The notes beneath the pieces were generated by a model. It made no database searches, was not told the origin of the DNA, and saw only the letters and a list, made by a program, of their open reading frames with translations. Position numbers and translations under genes: made by a program. A DNA stretch of 64,000 nucleotides from Cutaneotrichosporon cavernicola (Eukaryota > Basidiomycota > Tremellomycetes > Trichosporonales > Trichosporonaceae): assembly GCF_030864355.1 (NCBI RefSeq), contig NC_083398.1, forward strand, positions 682,001-746,000. Reading direction: 5' to 3'. Every line of letters starts with the position of its first letter. Positions within the stretch are counted from its first letter, which is position 1. Positions 24,101-34,873 of this stretch are shown here, piece after piece.

Positions 24101-24649
24101 CTGCTTGCGAAGCACATAAAGTTGACGCAAAAAGTATCGCTCGTCGTACTTGCCGTCGCCGCAGTTGGCGCCGTTACCATAGTAGTCTTGCAGGACTACG
24201 AACGGCTGCATGATACGGGGCTCGCGGCCCTTTGCAGCGGGACCTAAGATCGAGTTGTCGGTTGGCACAAGACGCCAACCAAGGGTGCGGAGACCAAGCC
24301 CACGAGCAGTGTCTTCAAACTCGGCTTGCTGAGCCTCGTATCCCGACTGGGCGAGGAACACGTTACCAACGGCATAAGTGCCCTCGGCGGGGATCTTTGC
24401 GTCAAACGAGTGCGGGGCCTCGCGGGCGAAGAACTCATGCGGAATACCCGTCATCACACCGGCACCGTCACCATCGCGCGCGTCGGCGCCCGCTATCCCG
24501 TTAGAACTGGGTTCTCAAATTCTCTTATCGCAACCACACTACTCACTGGCACCGCGGTGCGTCATGTTACAGAGGATGCTACGTGCATCGCTCACAATCT
24601 TGTGGTTGCCATGGCCCTTGATGTGGCAGATGAAGCCGACACCACACAT
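18116..24649 (-). CDS. GLT1: Glutamate synthase (NAD(P)H, fused large and small subunits)
   Basis: Three exons (24649-24547, 24492-18429, 18386-18116) give 2145 residues, matching yeast Glt1 (2145). It converts glutamine plus 2-oxoglutarate to two glutamates. The N-terminal glutaminase starts at Cys2 in MCGVGF, with RDGDGAGVMTGIPHEFF nearby; no propeptide codons precede it. The FMN synthase domain holds the 3Fe-4S cysteines in GCIMMKACHKNTCPVG (about residue 1150), followed by the GxGxG beta-helix (about 1330-1500). The GltD-like part has 4Fe-4S cysteine clusters CMDCGIPFC and CPAPCESAC (about 1640-1710), FAD motif GSGPAGLAAAD (about 1750) and NAD(P) motif GGGDTGNDC (about 1890). The tail beyond the last intron is acidic and species-specific. 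A 5' UTR intron is visible upstream. Confidence 0.98.
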
Positions 24650-24673
24650 TCTATAGCACGAGGGCTAAGAGCT

Positions 24674-24735
24674 CTAGCGAAAGAGTTAGTTGGAGTTCAC
24701 GGGGGTGCTTATCGGTGGCTGCGCCACCGACTCAC
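24674..24735 (-). other. 5' UTR intron of GLT1
   Basis: On the minus strand a GTGAGT donor at 24735 and an acceptor ending CGCTAG at 24674, with CTAAC in between, define a 62-nt intron 24 bases before the start codon. The upstream leader lacks any ATG for several hundred bases, so it does not add coding sequence. Confidence 0.55.
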
Positions 24736-27700
24736 GAGATGGCAAGTGGAGCTCAGAGGCGCGTGTGCCTCGTTGAATTGATAGTTGATAGTGCTGTTTA
24801 GATGAGAGGACCGGGGCTGCCGGTCGTGTAGCGAGACTAGATAGTTTGTTAGGTGATGAGTGTGTGAGAAGAAGTAGAGAAATGTAAGAGATGCCGGGAG
24901 TGGAGGATCGGAAGGGGAGAGAGGAAGGGGGGGGGGGGGATGGACGTAGGGGGCGTCTGAGATTCTAAGCGGGGTTGGGCTTGGAGCTGGGAGGGTGGTC
25001 GGGGGTGGATCAGCCAGTGAGGAGATTGCGATTGGGGAAGCGGGCAACTCGTAACCAAACTAACTCGAGCGTAGCCAGTATAACCAGTTCCTCTCTATTT
25101 ACGCCCAATCTTGGTGAGGCTGGCTTGGGGTCTATTGGCGCGCTCCATTACAATTACAATACAGCGGATGCGTTTCTTTACTCGGCAATGCAAGCGATCA
25201 AGCGATGTTCCAGGGTTGATTTCCCATTCCACCCCCCGCCATCCATTTATTTTACCCTGAATATAAAGGTTGACTAAATGTCAGTCGGTTATACATTACA
25301 AACACAACCATTTGATTGGTCCATCTCATCCAGTTTGCTTATCGCCCTCCAATCACTAACGGGCCCCCGCACTTTACTTTAGTCTATCCTGGGTCATGTG
25401 GAGGAATTGGGTGACTGGCGCGGAACAGATCGCACTTGATTTCTCGCCAATATCCTACATGTAGCTTGGCTCTTGTTCCCGCTGTTCACTACAGCCTTCA
25501 CAGATGTTCACCCGTAGTATCAAGTGATGTGCTCGTGCGCTTGGCGCCAGATTGTAACTTGGTATTTTATGCTAGCTCCTGCAGAACAAGAAGAATTTCG
25601 TTGATATTTGGTCAGTATGTCACGAGGATCAGATTATTGGCTAATTATTGGCTATCACTTTACTAGGCATGATCGGCAGTGGTCAAAGGTGACCGCATCA
25701 AGGTAACCACTTCCGGCTTGCTCAATCACCGGATCACAAGTTGCCCGCATCACCTCACCCGGCAACCGGCTATACTGGTGCCGATCATCGGTTGGACTCT
25801 GGCTGGCTGCCGATTGTTCACGTGCCTCTGCTCGCCGGAAATTGCTCTCCGCTCGCCACTCCGACCAATCCCTCACCTCACAACTGGCTGGCTCAGAGTC
25901 ATCAGATCATCGGGTGGACGCGGAAGTTGGGTCGGGAGCAACTTTGAGAGCAGAGCCGACTCGAGATCTATAGGAAGAGATCTGACTTTGCTGCTTTGTG
26001 TTGGGCTCTAGCCTCCACTCGCTCCTAGCCCTGTTATAACAAGCCGAGCGAGATCCGTTTGGATGATTGGCGAATGTGTATTTGATTAATGGGCAAAGGA
26101 GGTGGATGGCACACCATGTCCAAAAGTGGTAGACAACCGACCCAGGTGAGCAGAGATAAGGAATATGTCATACCACAGTACGCCCGGACTAGAAAGTCAT
26201 GTCCATGTCCAACTCACCAATCCAATACCATTCCTATTAAAACACGAGTACGAATCATACACACCCCTTACTCGAGTTCGACCTCTAGAGATTAGACTCA
26301 CTCTTCGCACATCCCCTTCTGCCAGATGAATTTGCTTCATGCTTCATCCAAAACATTCCTTGTAACACCGCGTCTGCACGCGATACGTCACTAACGATCG
26401 CTGTTGTTTGACCTCACGCGACGGCGTGCCGCCAATGACACTCTGATGGTGTTCGTGCTTGTGCTCGTGCTCGTGCTCGTGCTCGACGAAGCAGTCAGCA
26501 TGACGTGCGTCTTTGATAGGAACAGAGTCAAGCGGCCACGCTTGACGCTTTATGTGTCCTCGCGCTACGAGCTCGAGCTCGAGCGTCGACGCGTCCGTCA
26601 CGCTCCCTGTCGCGTGGTTGCTCAGCCGTTCTACATCCCACGCCGCTCGCACGTGCCTTATGCTTCAGTGAACCAAACACCCTCGAGCCCAGATCGCGAT
26701 GTGCAAGAACACGCTGCGTCGGGCCCGTTTCATCACGCAGCGAGCAGTCCTCAAGCTCAGTTGAGGTACAGGACCAAACTCTCGAGTTCTACATACCGCG
26801 GTGGCGTCAAGCTACCGTTCCCGCCGCGCCGGCGCGACGCGTAGGCAGTCGTGTCGTGTACAGTACTGTGTATTGCCATTGGGAGAGGCGCCAGGATCGT
26901 ATCAAGTTTACCTGAATCACAAGTGTATGTGGGGTGGACGCTGCTTGTCCAGACTTCCCTGTCCTCACGCGGTCAGGAAGTTGGGAAGGCGACGCGTATC
27001 GCGTTTCGTGTTGGGCACCACGCGTCACGTTAATGTCACGATCCAAAGTACCAGAGTTTGGTCCAAGGAACCACTCCACCCAGCTGCCCAAGAGCCGCTC
27101 TTCTGCTTTTGGACCAACTAGCAAGCGTCGTGCATAGACACATCTCGAAGAGGTAGTTGCGAGCGGAATGCATAGCAAACGGGGACGGTTCCGGTCCCGG
27201 CAGTGACGTTGGTCCGTGACCCAAACACCTTACAAGCGTGTCCATCATGTTCGTGGCAGGCACTCGGAAGGTAGGAATCCTGCCGCTTGAACCCTACAAT
27301 GCCTTACCCTGGGCTCTCAATTCTACCCAACTCATGACTCTTTACAAAATCCTTAAAGGCTAGTAACAATCCCTTCGATCAGTGGGCATCAGTCATCACA
27401 CTGTCAGTTCTACACTTTCAAACCTGCGACCACCACTCTCCCTTTCGTGGCGCCGCTTGATTTGACAATGGTGATGGTGGGCAAACGGGTGTCTTGTCCA
27501 ACTCTTGTTCTGGGTCAGCGTCGTCGTGTCCCGATTATACGATTCTGTGCAGGCTTACGACACGAGGCTTACTTCTAAATCCACCCTCGACGTCTCGAAC
27601 CATATTGTCTGTTCGCAAAACATCAGCCTTTCTCCAGTCGGTGTTAACATGCATGACGCGCGAATGGGCCCCGAGTCCCAAAGAGTGGTTGGAATGATGG

Positions 27701-28626
27701 GAGACAAAGTCAGAGCGGCTATGGGGATATGGAATGGAATGCCGAGGAGAGAGGCATGAGAAGCTGTGGCTGTGGCGTGCATGGCGTTGGATATATAGAG
27801 TGAGACATAGTTTATTGTGGCCCAAGGAAGTGGCTGTGGCTGGCATGGGTGGTGGCGTTCTACATGTTGAAAGGACGATGATCCCGTGCTGAATTGTTAG
27901 GCAGGAGGTCAGAGGCCATGTCTGCCGAGCTGCCGTAGCTGCCGTAGGTTACATGCGTGTCCACGCTACAGTGCTATAATGCTGACTGCTCAGAGGATTA
28001 GAGAAGTGATATGGCGACTGAAATTGATGCTCAAGTGCTGGAGAGGATGAAGAGGAGACTCCAGTGAACCCTTGTGCCGTACACTCAAATGGGTGAACCC
28101 TAGAATTTGATGATTGCTTGAGTGGTTTAGGTCCTCCACCCTCACCTCCCCTCCTCCTCCTTCCCTTCCTCCTCCCTCCCCCCCCCCCTTTACTCCTCCC
28201 CTCTGCCCGCTGCTGTCTTCCTCCCCCTCCCTGTCCCTTCTTGGGCCCTCTCACCCTACAGGATTATCCCTCCACCTAACCAACCCTCTGTTCCTCAACC
28301 TCTGCTGTTCCTTTGCTCCCCTCCATGCCCCACCTTTCCTCGCCGTCACGTCTATCACGCACACCACATCCTCCTCTCACTATCCTTCACCTCCAGTACT
28401 TGACGACCTCGCAACGACACTCGACTTCCATCATAATCACCTTGCTCACCACCAGCATCCCCCCCTCACTCATAAATTCATCGCTTGAATCCCGTCGCCC
28501 CGATATCTTTTTTCCCCGTCACCAACCTCATCTCAGCTCTCACTTCCCCTCGCATCCACCTCGTGTCCGCATTTTGGCCACTCTATCTTTGCGCGCCGAG
28601 GCCACAGGTCTTGAGGGCCTCAAGAC
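24736..28626. other. Long gene-poor interval between GLT1 and the alpha/beta hydrolase
   Basis: About 3.9 kb with noticeably lower GC than the flanking genes between 25.1 and 27.9 kb. The first 350 bp is the GLT1 promoter/leader and includes a 13-G run at 24927-24939. The last 500 bp (28130-28600) is a strongly pyrimidine-rich leader for the hydrolase. Between them, short open frames lack ATG starts, conserved motifs or splice partners. I found no tRNA, 5S rRNA or transposon ends. It may hold an RNA gene or distal regulation that cannot be recognised by eye. Confidence 0.5.
26452..26485. repeat. Hexanucleotide microsatellite (GTGCTY)n
   Basis: Five to six tandem copies of GTGCTC/GTGCTT in the gene-poor interval. 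It creates spurious Leu-Val or His-Glu repeats in open frames on the two strands. Confidence 0.8.
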
Positions 28627-31121
28627 ATGAGCAGGTCTCTTCCGCCTCCAAGGCGGCCTGCTCATTATCGAAACACACTCGCTACACCTCCCCAAACCCC
28701 ACCACTTCCCCTCCAGCTCAGCCCAGTCACCGATATTGGGCACGGACCTCCTTCGGCAACGGGCTCGAGCGCAAGTGGCTTGGCCAGCCTGTCCCCAAGC
28801 ACGAGCTCTGGCGCAGCCGCCGTGGTTGACATGTCTGCATCAGACATGGACACACACCTCGACTTGCTCGAAGGATTAGGGCCTCCCGGCGCGACACGAC
28901 GCCCCACGCGAAGAGTCAAGTCGATCGAGCGGACTTGGGCGTGGGTCCGGTCTAGATCCAGCGTCTATGGCGAGCAGGCACTCATGGGCCTCGAGGCTGC
29001 CAACGAGGAGGAGCGACGCGCGTTCGAGATGGGACGCCCGCTCACAATTGCCTCTTCGGCCCAGATCCCCGACATTCTCGAGGTGGCCACTCCTGTTCGA
29101 AGACAGTCTGCCGCCGATGTCGATCCAGAAGAGAGGAGGCGACGCCGGCAAGGGTTGACACCCGAGTCGCTGAGACCGCCTCCTCGACCGCGAACCGTCT
29201 CGCGCTCCCAGACCACTCCTCTCTTCACGACCACATCTGGCCCCTCACCACCGGGCCCAAGCTCGACCGCGAGCTCTCCAACGCCCAAGCCGAACGGGAC
29301 ACCGCGTCAACGACCACGTCCCATCAACAGCAAACCACCACCAGCTGCTGCGATCGCACTTGCGACCGCAACAGCTTCCAACCCCGCATCACCTTCCTCC
29401 TCCACCACCTCGAGCGCGCGCACTCCGGTGCAGTCAATCAACGACATTGTTAAAAGGCATTCCTCCGCTCTCACTCTCGCGCAAGAACACGTCAAGGACC
29501 GCGCGAGGCTAGAGCTATCCACCAAACCGAGCAAGCTCGGGACACCAAAGCAAAACCGGCTCGCGGAGCCAGTTCTGCCGGTGCGAGAGGAACCTTCCGA
29601 TATCGACGACGAAGCCTACGACTACGTCGATCAGGAAGCCCCGCCTCCGCCTTTGCCTCCCAAACAGCAGCGATACCTGCATAGTCGCGAGCCCAGTAGA
29701 GGATCGCTGGGATCGTTCAACTCTTCAGACACAGACAGCGTTGTTCGAGACTTTCGACTGGCACAGGCGGCGTACGACCAGCTATCCGCCAAGGAGCTCC
29801 GCGCACCCATCGCAACCCCTCCTCCCATTATCCATCCACCCACCCCCACTCGCAACAACATTTTCTCCCCCACCCCAGATCACTCGCCCAGGGCGGGCCA
29901 CAACCGCGAGCACCTCATCCACAGTCCGGACCCGGATTCGTTGTCCAGACAAAGGTCTGCGACCTCGTTACTGCGCCCCAATTCGGCTTCTCCGCGGCCA
30001 AACACGTCCGACGACGACGCGCGAGAAATTGCAATGTACCTGCGCTCTCCGCACCTGAACCGCATCATGCACCTCCCACGACCGTTCCCCGAGCGCCCGC
30101 TGCAGGTGTCGTTTGCCGACCTCGGCAAGCCCGACGGCCGGCCAGTGGTGGTGTTCTTGGGTCTGGGTTCGGTGCGGTACCTCGTCGCGATCTACGACGA
30201 CCTTGCACGTGCGCTTGGCCTACGTCTCATCTGCATCGACCGCTGGGGCCTGGGCAAGACCGACCAGGTGCCGCAGGACCGCCGTGGCCTTCTCGACTGG
30301 GCGGACGTGGTGCGGCAGGTTCTGGACGAATTGGGTATCAACCGCTTCCAGATGATCGCACACAGCGCCGGAGCGCCTTACGCACTTGCGACGGCGCTCA
30401 AGATGGAGCGCCGCATCCACGGCAAGATCCATCTCTTGTCGCCGTGGGTCGGAGGCGATGTGGAAGGTGAGCTCCTCTATTCTCTCGAAGTGGCTGACGT
30501 TCAGGCTACAAGTGGCTCAAGTGGGTGCCGAACGGCGTGATCAAGTCGGCCCTTGCGGCCGAATGGCGCCTGGAATCGTATTTCCTTGGCAAGGCGCCAT
30601 CGCTCAAGGCGAACGGCAAGACGAACGGCAGGGCAGGCACTCCTGGGAGAAAGGACGGCGACACGTCGACGACCTCGTTAAACACAGATGACATGCGCTC
30701 GCAATCGTCTGTGAGTGACCTGCGCGTGGCCGACAGCCTCGACGGGTTCTCCGACGACCTCTCGCACGCCCTACCTGGGAATTACCAGCCATCGGTGTCG
30801 CCGATCACGGCTTCGCCCGCCTTCGCACACGCACTCGTGCAGGCCAACCACGCCGAGTCGCTCTCCGGCACGACGGCCGACTTGCTCTCGGTAGTGCTGG
30901 GGCGCGACGCCAAGCCGTGGGGCTTCAGCTATACCGACATCCGGCATCCATGCAAGATCTGGTACGGCGCCGAGGACGAGCGTGTAAGCGAGAAGAGCAT
31001 GCGCTGGATGGAGCGCGCGATGGACGCCGAGCTCATCGTCGTCCAGGAAGAGGGACATAACCTCATGAGCTCGCGGACAGTCATGTATGACGTCCTGGAC
31101 TCGATCGCGGAGGACATCTAA
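28627..31121 (+). CDS. Large alpha/beta-hydrolase-fold protein with disordered N-terminus
   Basis: Two exons, 28627-30466 and 30505-31121, give 818 residues. The first 450 residues are Pro/Ser-rich and disordered-looking (PPPPLPPKQQR and many SP/TP sites). The hydrolase domain starts near residue 490 (PLQVSFADLGKPDGRPVVV), has a dispersed HG-like turn (FLGLGSVRY), a beta4 DRWGLGKTD, the nucleophile elbow AHSAGAP with Ser580, an acid in YGAEDERV (Asp771) and His798 in QEEGHNL. A Ser/Thr-rich insertion at about 640-720 sits where the lid would be. Substrate is unknown; fungal proteins of this type are annotated only as alpha/beta hydrolases. The disordered region has many proline-directed sites, so regulation by phosphorylation is plausible but inferred. 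Confidence 0.8.
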
Positions 31122-31388
31122 TCTAATATGTTTATCCCGTGCGTGTCACGGTTGCTTGGTGTCGACAGGGTTCGAGCTTGTACCATACAGTAATTCTTCA
31201 TGCTATTTGGGTTGATGTATGCGGCCACGAGAAGCAAAACGAGTCGTGCGGCACGGGGTTCGCTCACCTTGCAGCGTGGCGTCAGTAGAGAACGTGTGCC
31301 GAGTGTGCCGAGCGTAGACAGGGTAGCAGCATGTTGGCGGTTGCCTCATCCCGGAATCTACCTAAGCCGCCGGAAGCAAGTTCCCGAA

Positions 31389-31474
31389 GACGCTTTAGCT
31401 CAGTGGGAGAGCGAGCGAGTGAAGCTCAAGCAGCACCATTCGTTCGGTCGTGTGTTCAATCCACACAAGCGTCA
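31389..31474 (+). tRNA. tRNA-Phe (GAA) with a 14-nt intron
   Basis: The acceptor stem GACGCTT pairs perfectly with AAGCGTC (31467-31473). The D arm is GCTC-loop-GAGC, the anticodon stem AGCGA pairs with TCGTT, and the T arm is GTGTG-TTCAATC-CACAC. The anticodon GAA is at 31421-31423 with T before and G after; a 14-nt intron (31425-31438) sits after position 37, the canonical site. Internal A and B boxes are intact. It lies downstream of the hydrolase on the same strand. Confidence 0.93.
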
Positions 31475-31886
31475 AATCAATACTTCTTTTGCTCCTAGTA
31501 ACCATTACGGTGATCCATACAGGCCGATGAGTGAGCCGACTGTGTGCGGCATGCATATATAGGAGACCTAGCATCCTTTGCCCGAGTCGCCGAGTGATGG
31601 CGGCATGATGGCGAGGCAACCGCTTGTGAGACAAGTCAGACAGAAGACGCGCCGTGCCAGCTCCACCAGCTACCAGCTGCCATTTCTTTGCTATTTCTTG
31701 CATGCGTTGCCGAGCAAAACAACCTTCCCCATCCGCTTCACACTAAAACCCCGACACGCCACAAACCCGACACGCGACGTCTGCACACAAACACATCATA
31801 CATACATCTTCAATGGGAGAAGGGCTAAAGCGAAAACAGGGCCCGAAGGCAGTGAAGGGTGAAGAGTGAAGGGGTGTCTGTATCGC
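31475..31886. other. Interval between tRNA-Phe and H2B 3' end
   Basis: 412 bp with the Pol III terminator and the H2B 3' UTR. No other gene is supported. Confidence 0.5.
31487..31490 (+). terminator. Pol III terminator of the tRNA-Phe gene
   Basis: A TTTT run 12 bases after the discriminator base, the expected RNA polymerase III stop. Confidence 0.6.
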
Positions 31887-32398
31887 CTACTTGGACGACT
31901 GGAACTTGGTAACAGCCTTCGTACCCTCAGAAATGGCGTGCTTTGACAGCTCTCCGGGCAGGATGAGACGAACGGCAGTCTGGATCTCGCGAGAGGAGAT
32001 GGTGCTGCGGTGGTTGTAAGACGCAAGCTTTGAGGCCTCGGTGGCGATGCGCTCAAAGATGTCCGCGACGAACGAGTTGAGGATGGCCATGGCCTTGTTG
32101 CTGGAGTTAGAGAGGTGCAGTGTACAGACAAAAAACAGACTCACGAGATACCAGTGTCGGGGTGGACCTGCTTGAGAACGCGGTAGATGTACGAAGAGTA
32201 CGACTCGACACGCTTCTTTGTGCGCTTCTTACCACCCTCCTTAGCCGTGGACGAGGTCTTGGCGGCCTTAGCAGGTGCCTTGGAAGCGGCGGCGGGAGCC
32301 TTGGAGGCCTGCGAGGCGGGAGCCTTGGAAGCGACAGCAGACTTGGGAGGCTGGAGTTAGGGTTGAAAGAATACCAAGTGCAAGTGTAAACTCACCAT
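31887..32398 (-). CDS. HTB1: Histone H2B
   Basis: Three coding exons: 32398-32396 (the ATG alone), 32350-32145 and 32100-31887, giving 140 residues. The first intron follows directly after the start codon (donor GTGAGT, CTAAC, CAG). The protein is unmistakable H2[62 protein letters not shown] and the C-terminal [15 protein letters not shown] carrying the ubiquitinated lysine. The N-tail has Ala/Lys repeats (SKAPA units) longer than in yeast. Divergent from H2A over 479 bp, the ancestral fungal arrangement, so both are likely S-phase co-regulated. Confidence 0.98.
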
Positions 32399-32877
32399 GG
32401 TTGCTCTGGTAGAAGGGGTGGGGTGGTGAAGGTAGAGAGGTGCGGTTTGACGGTTGTCAAAGTGTGGGTTGAAGGAAGAAGTCGAGTTGATGATGCGACG
32501 CGTTGTCCCTTCTTATGGCATTGTCACATCCACATCCTACCTTGGAGTTCCACTGGTTGTTTAGCATTCCTCGGTCTGTGGGTTGAAAGGGGGAGAGAAG
32601 TGACAAGTTTGTTTACACTCCTCCCCTCATTCTCCTGATCTGATCCGATGATCTGCTTTTAATTATCAACCAATAGTAACATTTTTACATACGTACGTTT
32701 TATTTCATTCATGTAAACAATATTGCCCTGTGCGTCACGCGTCATTGTGCTCGGAGACTATAAGTAATCGACTTGATACATGCATCTCTTGTTTCATTGC
32801 CCCCAGTTCAACTCTCGAGTCACCATCACTACCTCACCTTCACCACCCACAACCCCCCAACCTACACTCTAGCAACA
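32399..32877. promoter_or_regulatory. Shared divergent H2B/H2A promoter
   Basis: 479 bp between the two histone start codons. A CCAAT box is at 32670-32674 in an AT-rich patch (32650-32720), which contrasts with the GC-rich surroundings and probably marks the nucleosome-free core. No Spt10-type element can be certified by eye. Confidence 0.65.
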
Positions 32878-33368
32878 ATGTCGTCCGGTGGCAAGTCTGG
32901 TGGCAAGTCTGGCGGCGAGACCAAGTCGCGTACCCGTTCAACCAAGGCCGGTCTTCAGTGTGAGTCCTTCCTTCCTCTCCTTAAGAGCTCCGCTCACTCC
33001 AGTCCCCGTCGGCCGTATCCACCGTCTCCTCAAGCGCGGCAACTATGCGCAGCGTATCGGTTCGGGCGCGCCCGTCTACTTGGCCGCCGTCCTTGAGTAC
33101 CTCGCCGCCGAGATCCTCGAGCTCGCTGGTAACGCCGCGCGTGACAACAAGAAGTCGCGTATTGTGCCTCGTCACCTGCAGCTCGCCGTCCGCAACGACG
33201 AGGAGTTGAACAAGCTCCTTGGTAACGTCGTCATCTCGCAGGGCGGTGTCCTCCCCAACATCCTCACCGAGCTCCTGCCCCAGAAGGTTAGTGACATATA
33301 CCCAGCGCCGAGAACCAAGCTGACCCCAGACCAAGGGCAAGGCCGGCAAGGCTTCGCAGGACGCGTAA
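32878..33368 (+). CDS. HTA1: Histone H2A
   Basis: Three exons (32878-32959, 33003-33286, 33330-33368) give 134 residues. Core motifs are complete: [66 protein letters not shown] and [15 protein letters not shown]. The tail is [12 protein letters not shown], so the SQ phosphorylation site used as gamma-H2A in fungi is present, but the following residues are Asp-Ala in place of the usual Glu-Leu/Glu-hydrophobic. The N-tail has a repeated SGGK unit. A GTAAGC occurs across the stop codon, so an alternative 3' splice cannot be excluded. Confidence 0.97.
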
Positions 33369-33938
33369 GCGCCCAACCCCCCTCTTCGTTCGTTTTCGCT
33401 CTTCTCCATTGTACCACGCCGTGTGGCGATGCATTATACTCTGTACCACTACACAATTTCTCAAAGTGGTGGGTGACTGGATTGTCAACTGATGTCGACT
33501 GAGGCCGCGATTGCGGCCGAAACGCCTATGGCACCACAAGGCTGCTGGCGACGAACATGCGCACAGCCTCACCACTAACCAACACGTTCCTCTGCCTCCT
33601 TACCTCCCTCGCTTCCAGCACTCTCCCACCGATTTCCACCGATTTCGAACCGATGAACATGCGCAGCGGTCCACCTTCACTTTGGGGTCTTGACCGGCCC
33701 GCAAAGTGTCGATTGCGGAACCCTGACCTTAGTGAACCGTGGAGTCGAGTCATGAGATGGTCTCAATTCAAGCTGGTGGCAGTGGTGCGAGACCCAAACT
33801 ACCACACATTGCTGACTCGCAACTCGTCATCACAATCCTCATTCTCCCAATCACTTGTCCCAACTTCTTGGCCTTGTTCTTGCCTTGTTCCCCCTAGCGG
33901 TGACTAAACCCCTTTCCGCCTGGCCCACAAACTCATCA
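33369..33938. other. Interval between H2A and the first cysteine-tail gene
   Basis: 570 bp containing the H2A 3' UTR and the leader of the next gene. A small inverted repeat (GGCCGCGATTGCGGCC, 33502-33517) follows the H2A gene. No gene supported. Confidence 0.45.
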
Positions 33939-34873
33939 ATGTCCCGTGACGCCGAAACCACTCTTGCCGCCGAGCTCCGCGCACGACGCCAGGCTGTACG
34001 TCTTACTTTGCCTCACGCTGACAGTAGGGTAATGGCGAGAACCAGAATCGCATCTTTACTTTCACGCTGAACGACAGACCCCCGTTCGGCTTCAGCATCC
34101 AGGAGCACTTCTCAGTCAGCACCCCTGACCGCGTTGCTGCCCGCAGCGCCGTCCCCAGAGCTCCCCTCCAACCTCTCCCACCTTCTCTCATCCCCTCCCC
34201 TCCTCCAGTCCCCGCCACAGCTGGCCACGATATCAACATCATGATCCGTACGCTTCGCGGTCTCCTTCCCGACTGGGATCCACTTATGGAACCCGACGTG
34301 CATCCCAGTGAGCTACTGCAGTTCCTTGACATCCTTGTGCGGCAACACATCGGTGCAAGCACCCGCCGCCACCCTCCGGAGGAGAGCGTTACTGGCGACC
34401 ACAGGATTTCTCAGGCGCAGACCATGTTGCGCTTCGCCCGGCGACATCTCACCTGCCTTCGTGCGCGTGCCCAGAGATCAGAAGGTCCGGAACTGTACCA
34501 GAGCATCGGGGTCCTTTGTGGACTCATCGGTGCCACTGGGGACCTCCTCACCTCACTCCATTCGAGTGACATCCCCGTCGAGGACCTAGACTCGGAGCCC
34601 AACCTTGAAGCTGACACCTTGTCGGCTAGAGAGACTGAAGAACCCGAGGCGTCCGACGAGGACGAGAACGATGAGGAGGTTCGTCACGCCAGGACCGACT
34701 ACTACTCCACCCGCAGCTCCACGCCCGAACGCGAGATTGGCGAATGTCCCGGCAACCACAAGGGTATTAATCGCGACTGTGAGTTTGGAAGGAACGCGCT
34801 GACAAAAGACCACTGTTACGCAAGGTGGACCGGGATGGGGTGGCGCTGCTACTTCTGCCTCGGCGACATGTAG
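33939..34873 (+). CDS. Cysteine-tail family protein A (unrecognised; candidate zinc-binding C-terminus)
   Basis: Three exons (33939-33995, 34028-34778, 34809-34873) give 290 residues. I recognise no known family. Residues 20-45 contain IFTFTLNDRPPFGFS; the middle has an alpha-helical stretch with LYQSIGVLCGLIGATGDLL; an acidic linker follows (EPEASDEDENDEE). The last 40 residues hold EIGECPGNHKGINRD, then YHCYARWTGMGW and RCYFC, that is C-x12-C-x10-C-x2-C, which is repeated with identical spacing in the genes ending at 37039 and 58005. The final intron (30 nt) splits the same Tyr codon in all three copies and both final exons here and at 58 kb are 65 nt. The 30-nt intron is open in frame, so retention would make a longer isoform. 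Cellular role unknown. Confidence 0.7.

Noticed and set aside
26344..26844. Open frames with His-Glu or Leu-Val repeats
   Set aside because: They are made by the GTGCTY microsatellite and have no solid ATG, splice partner or domain.
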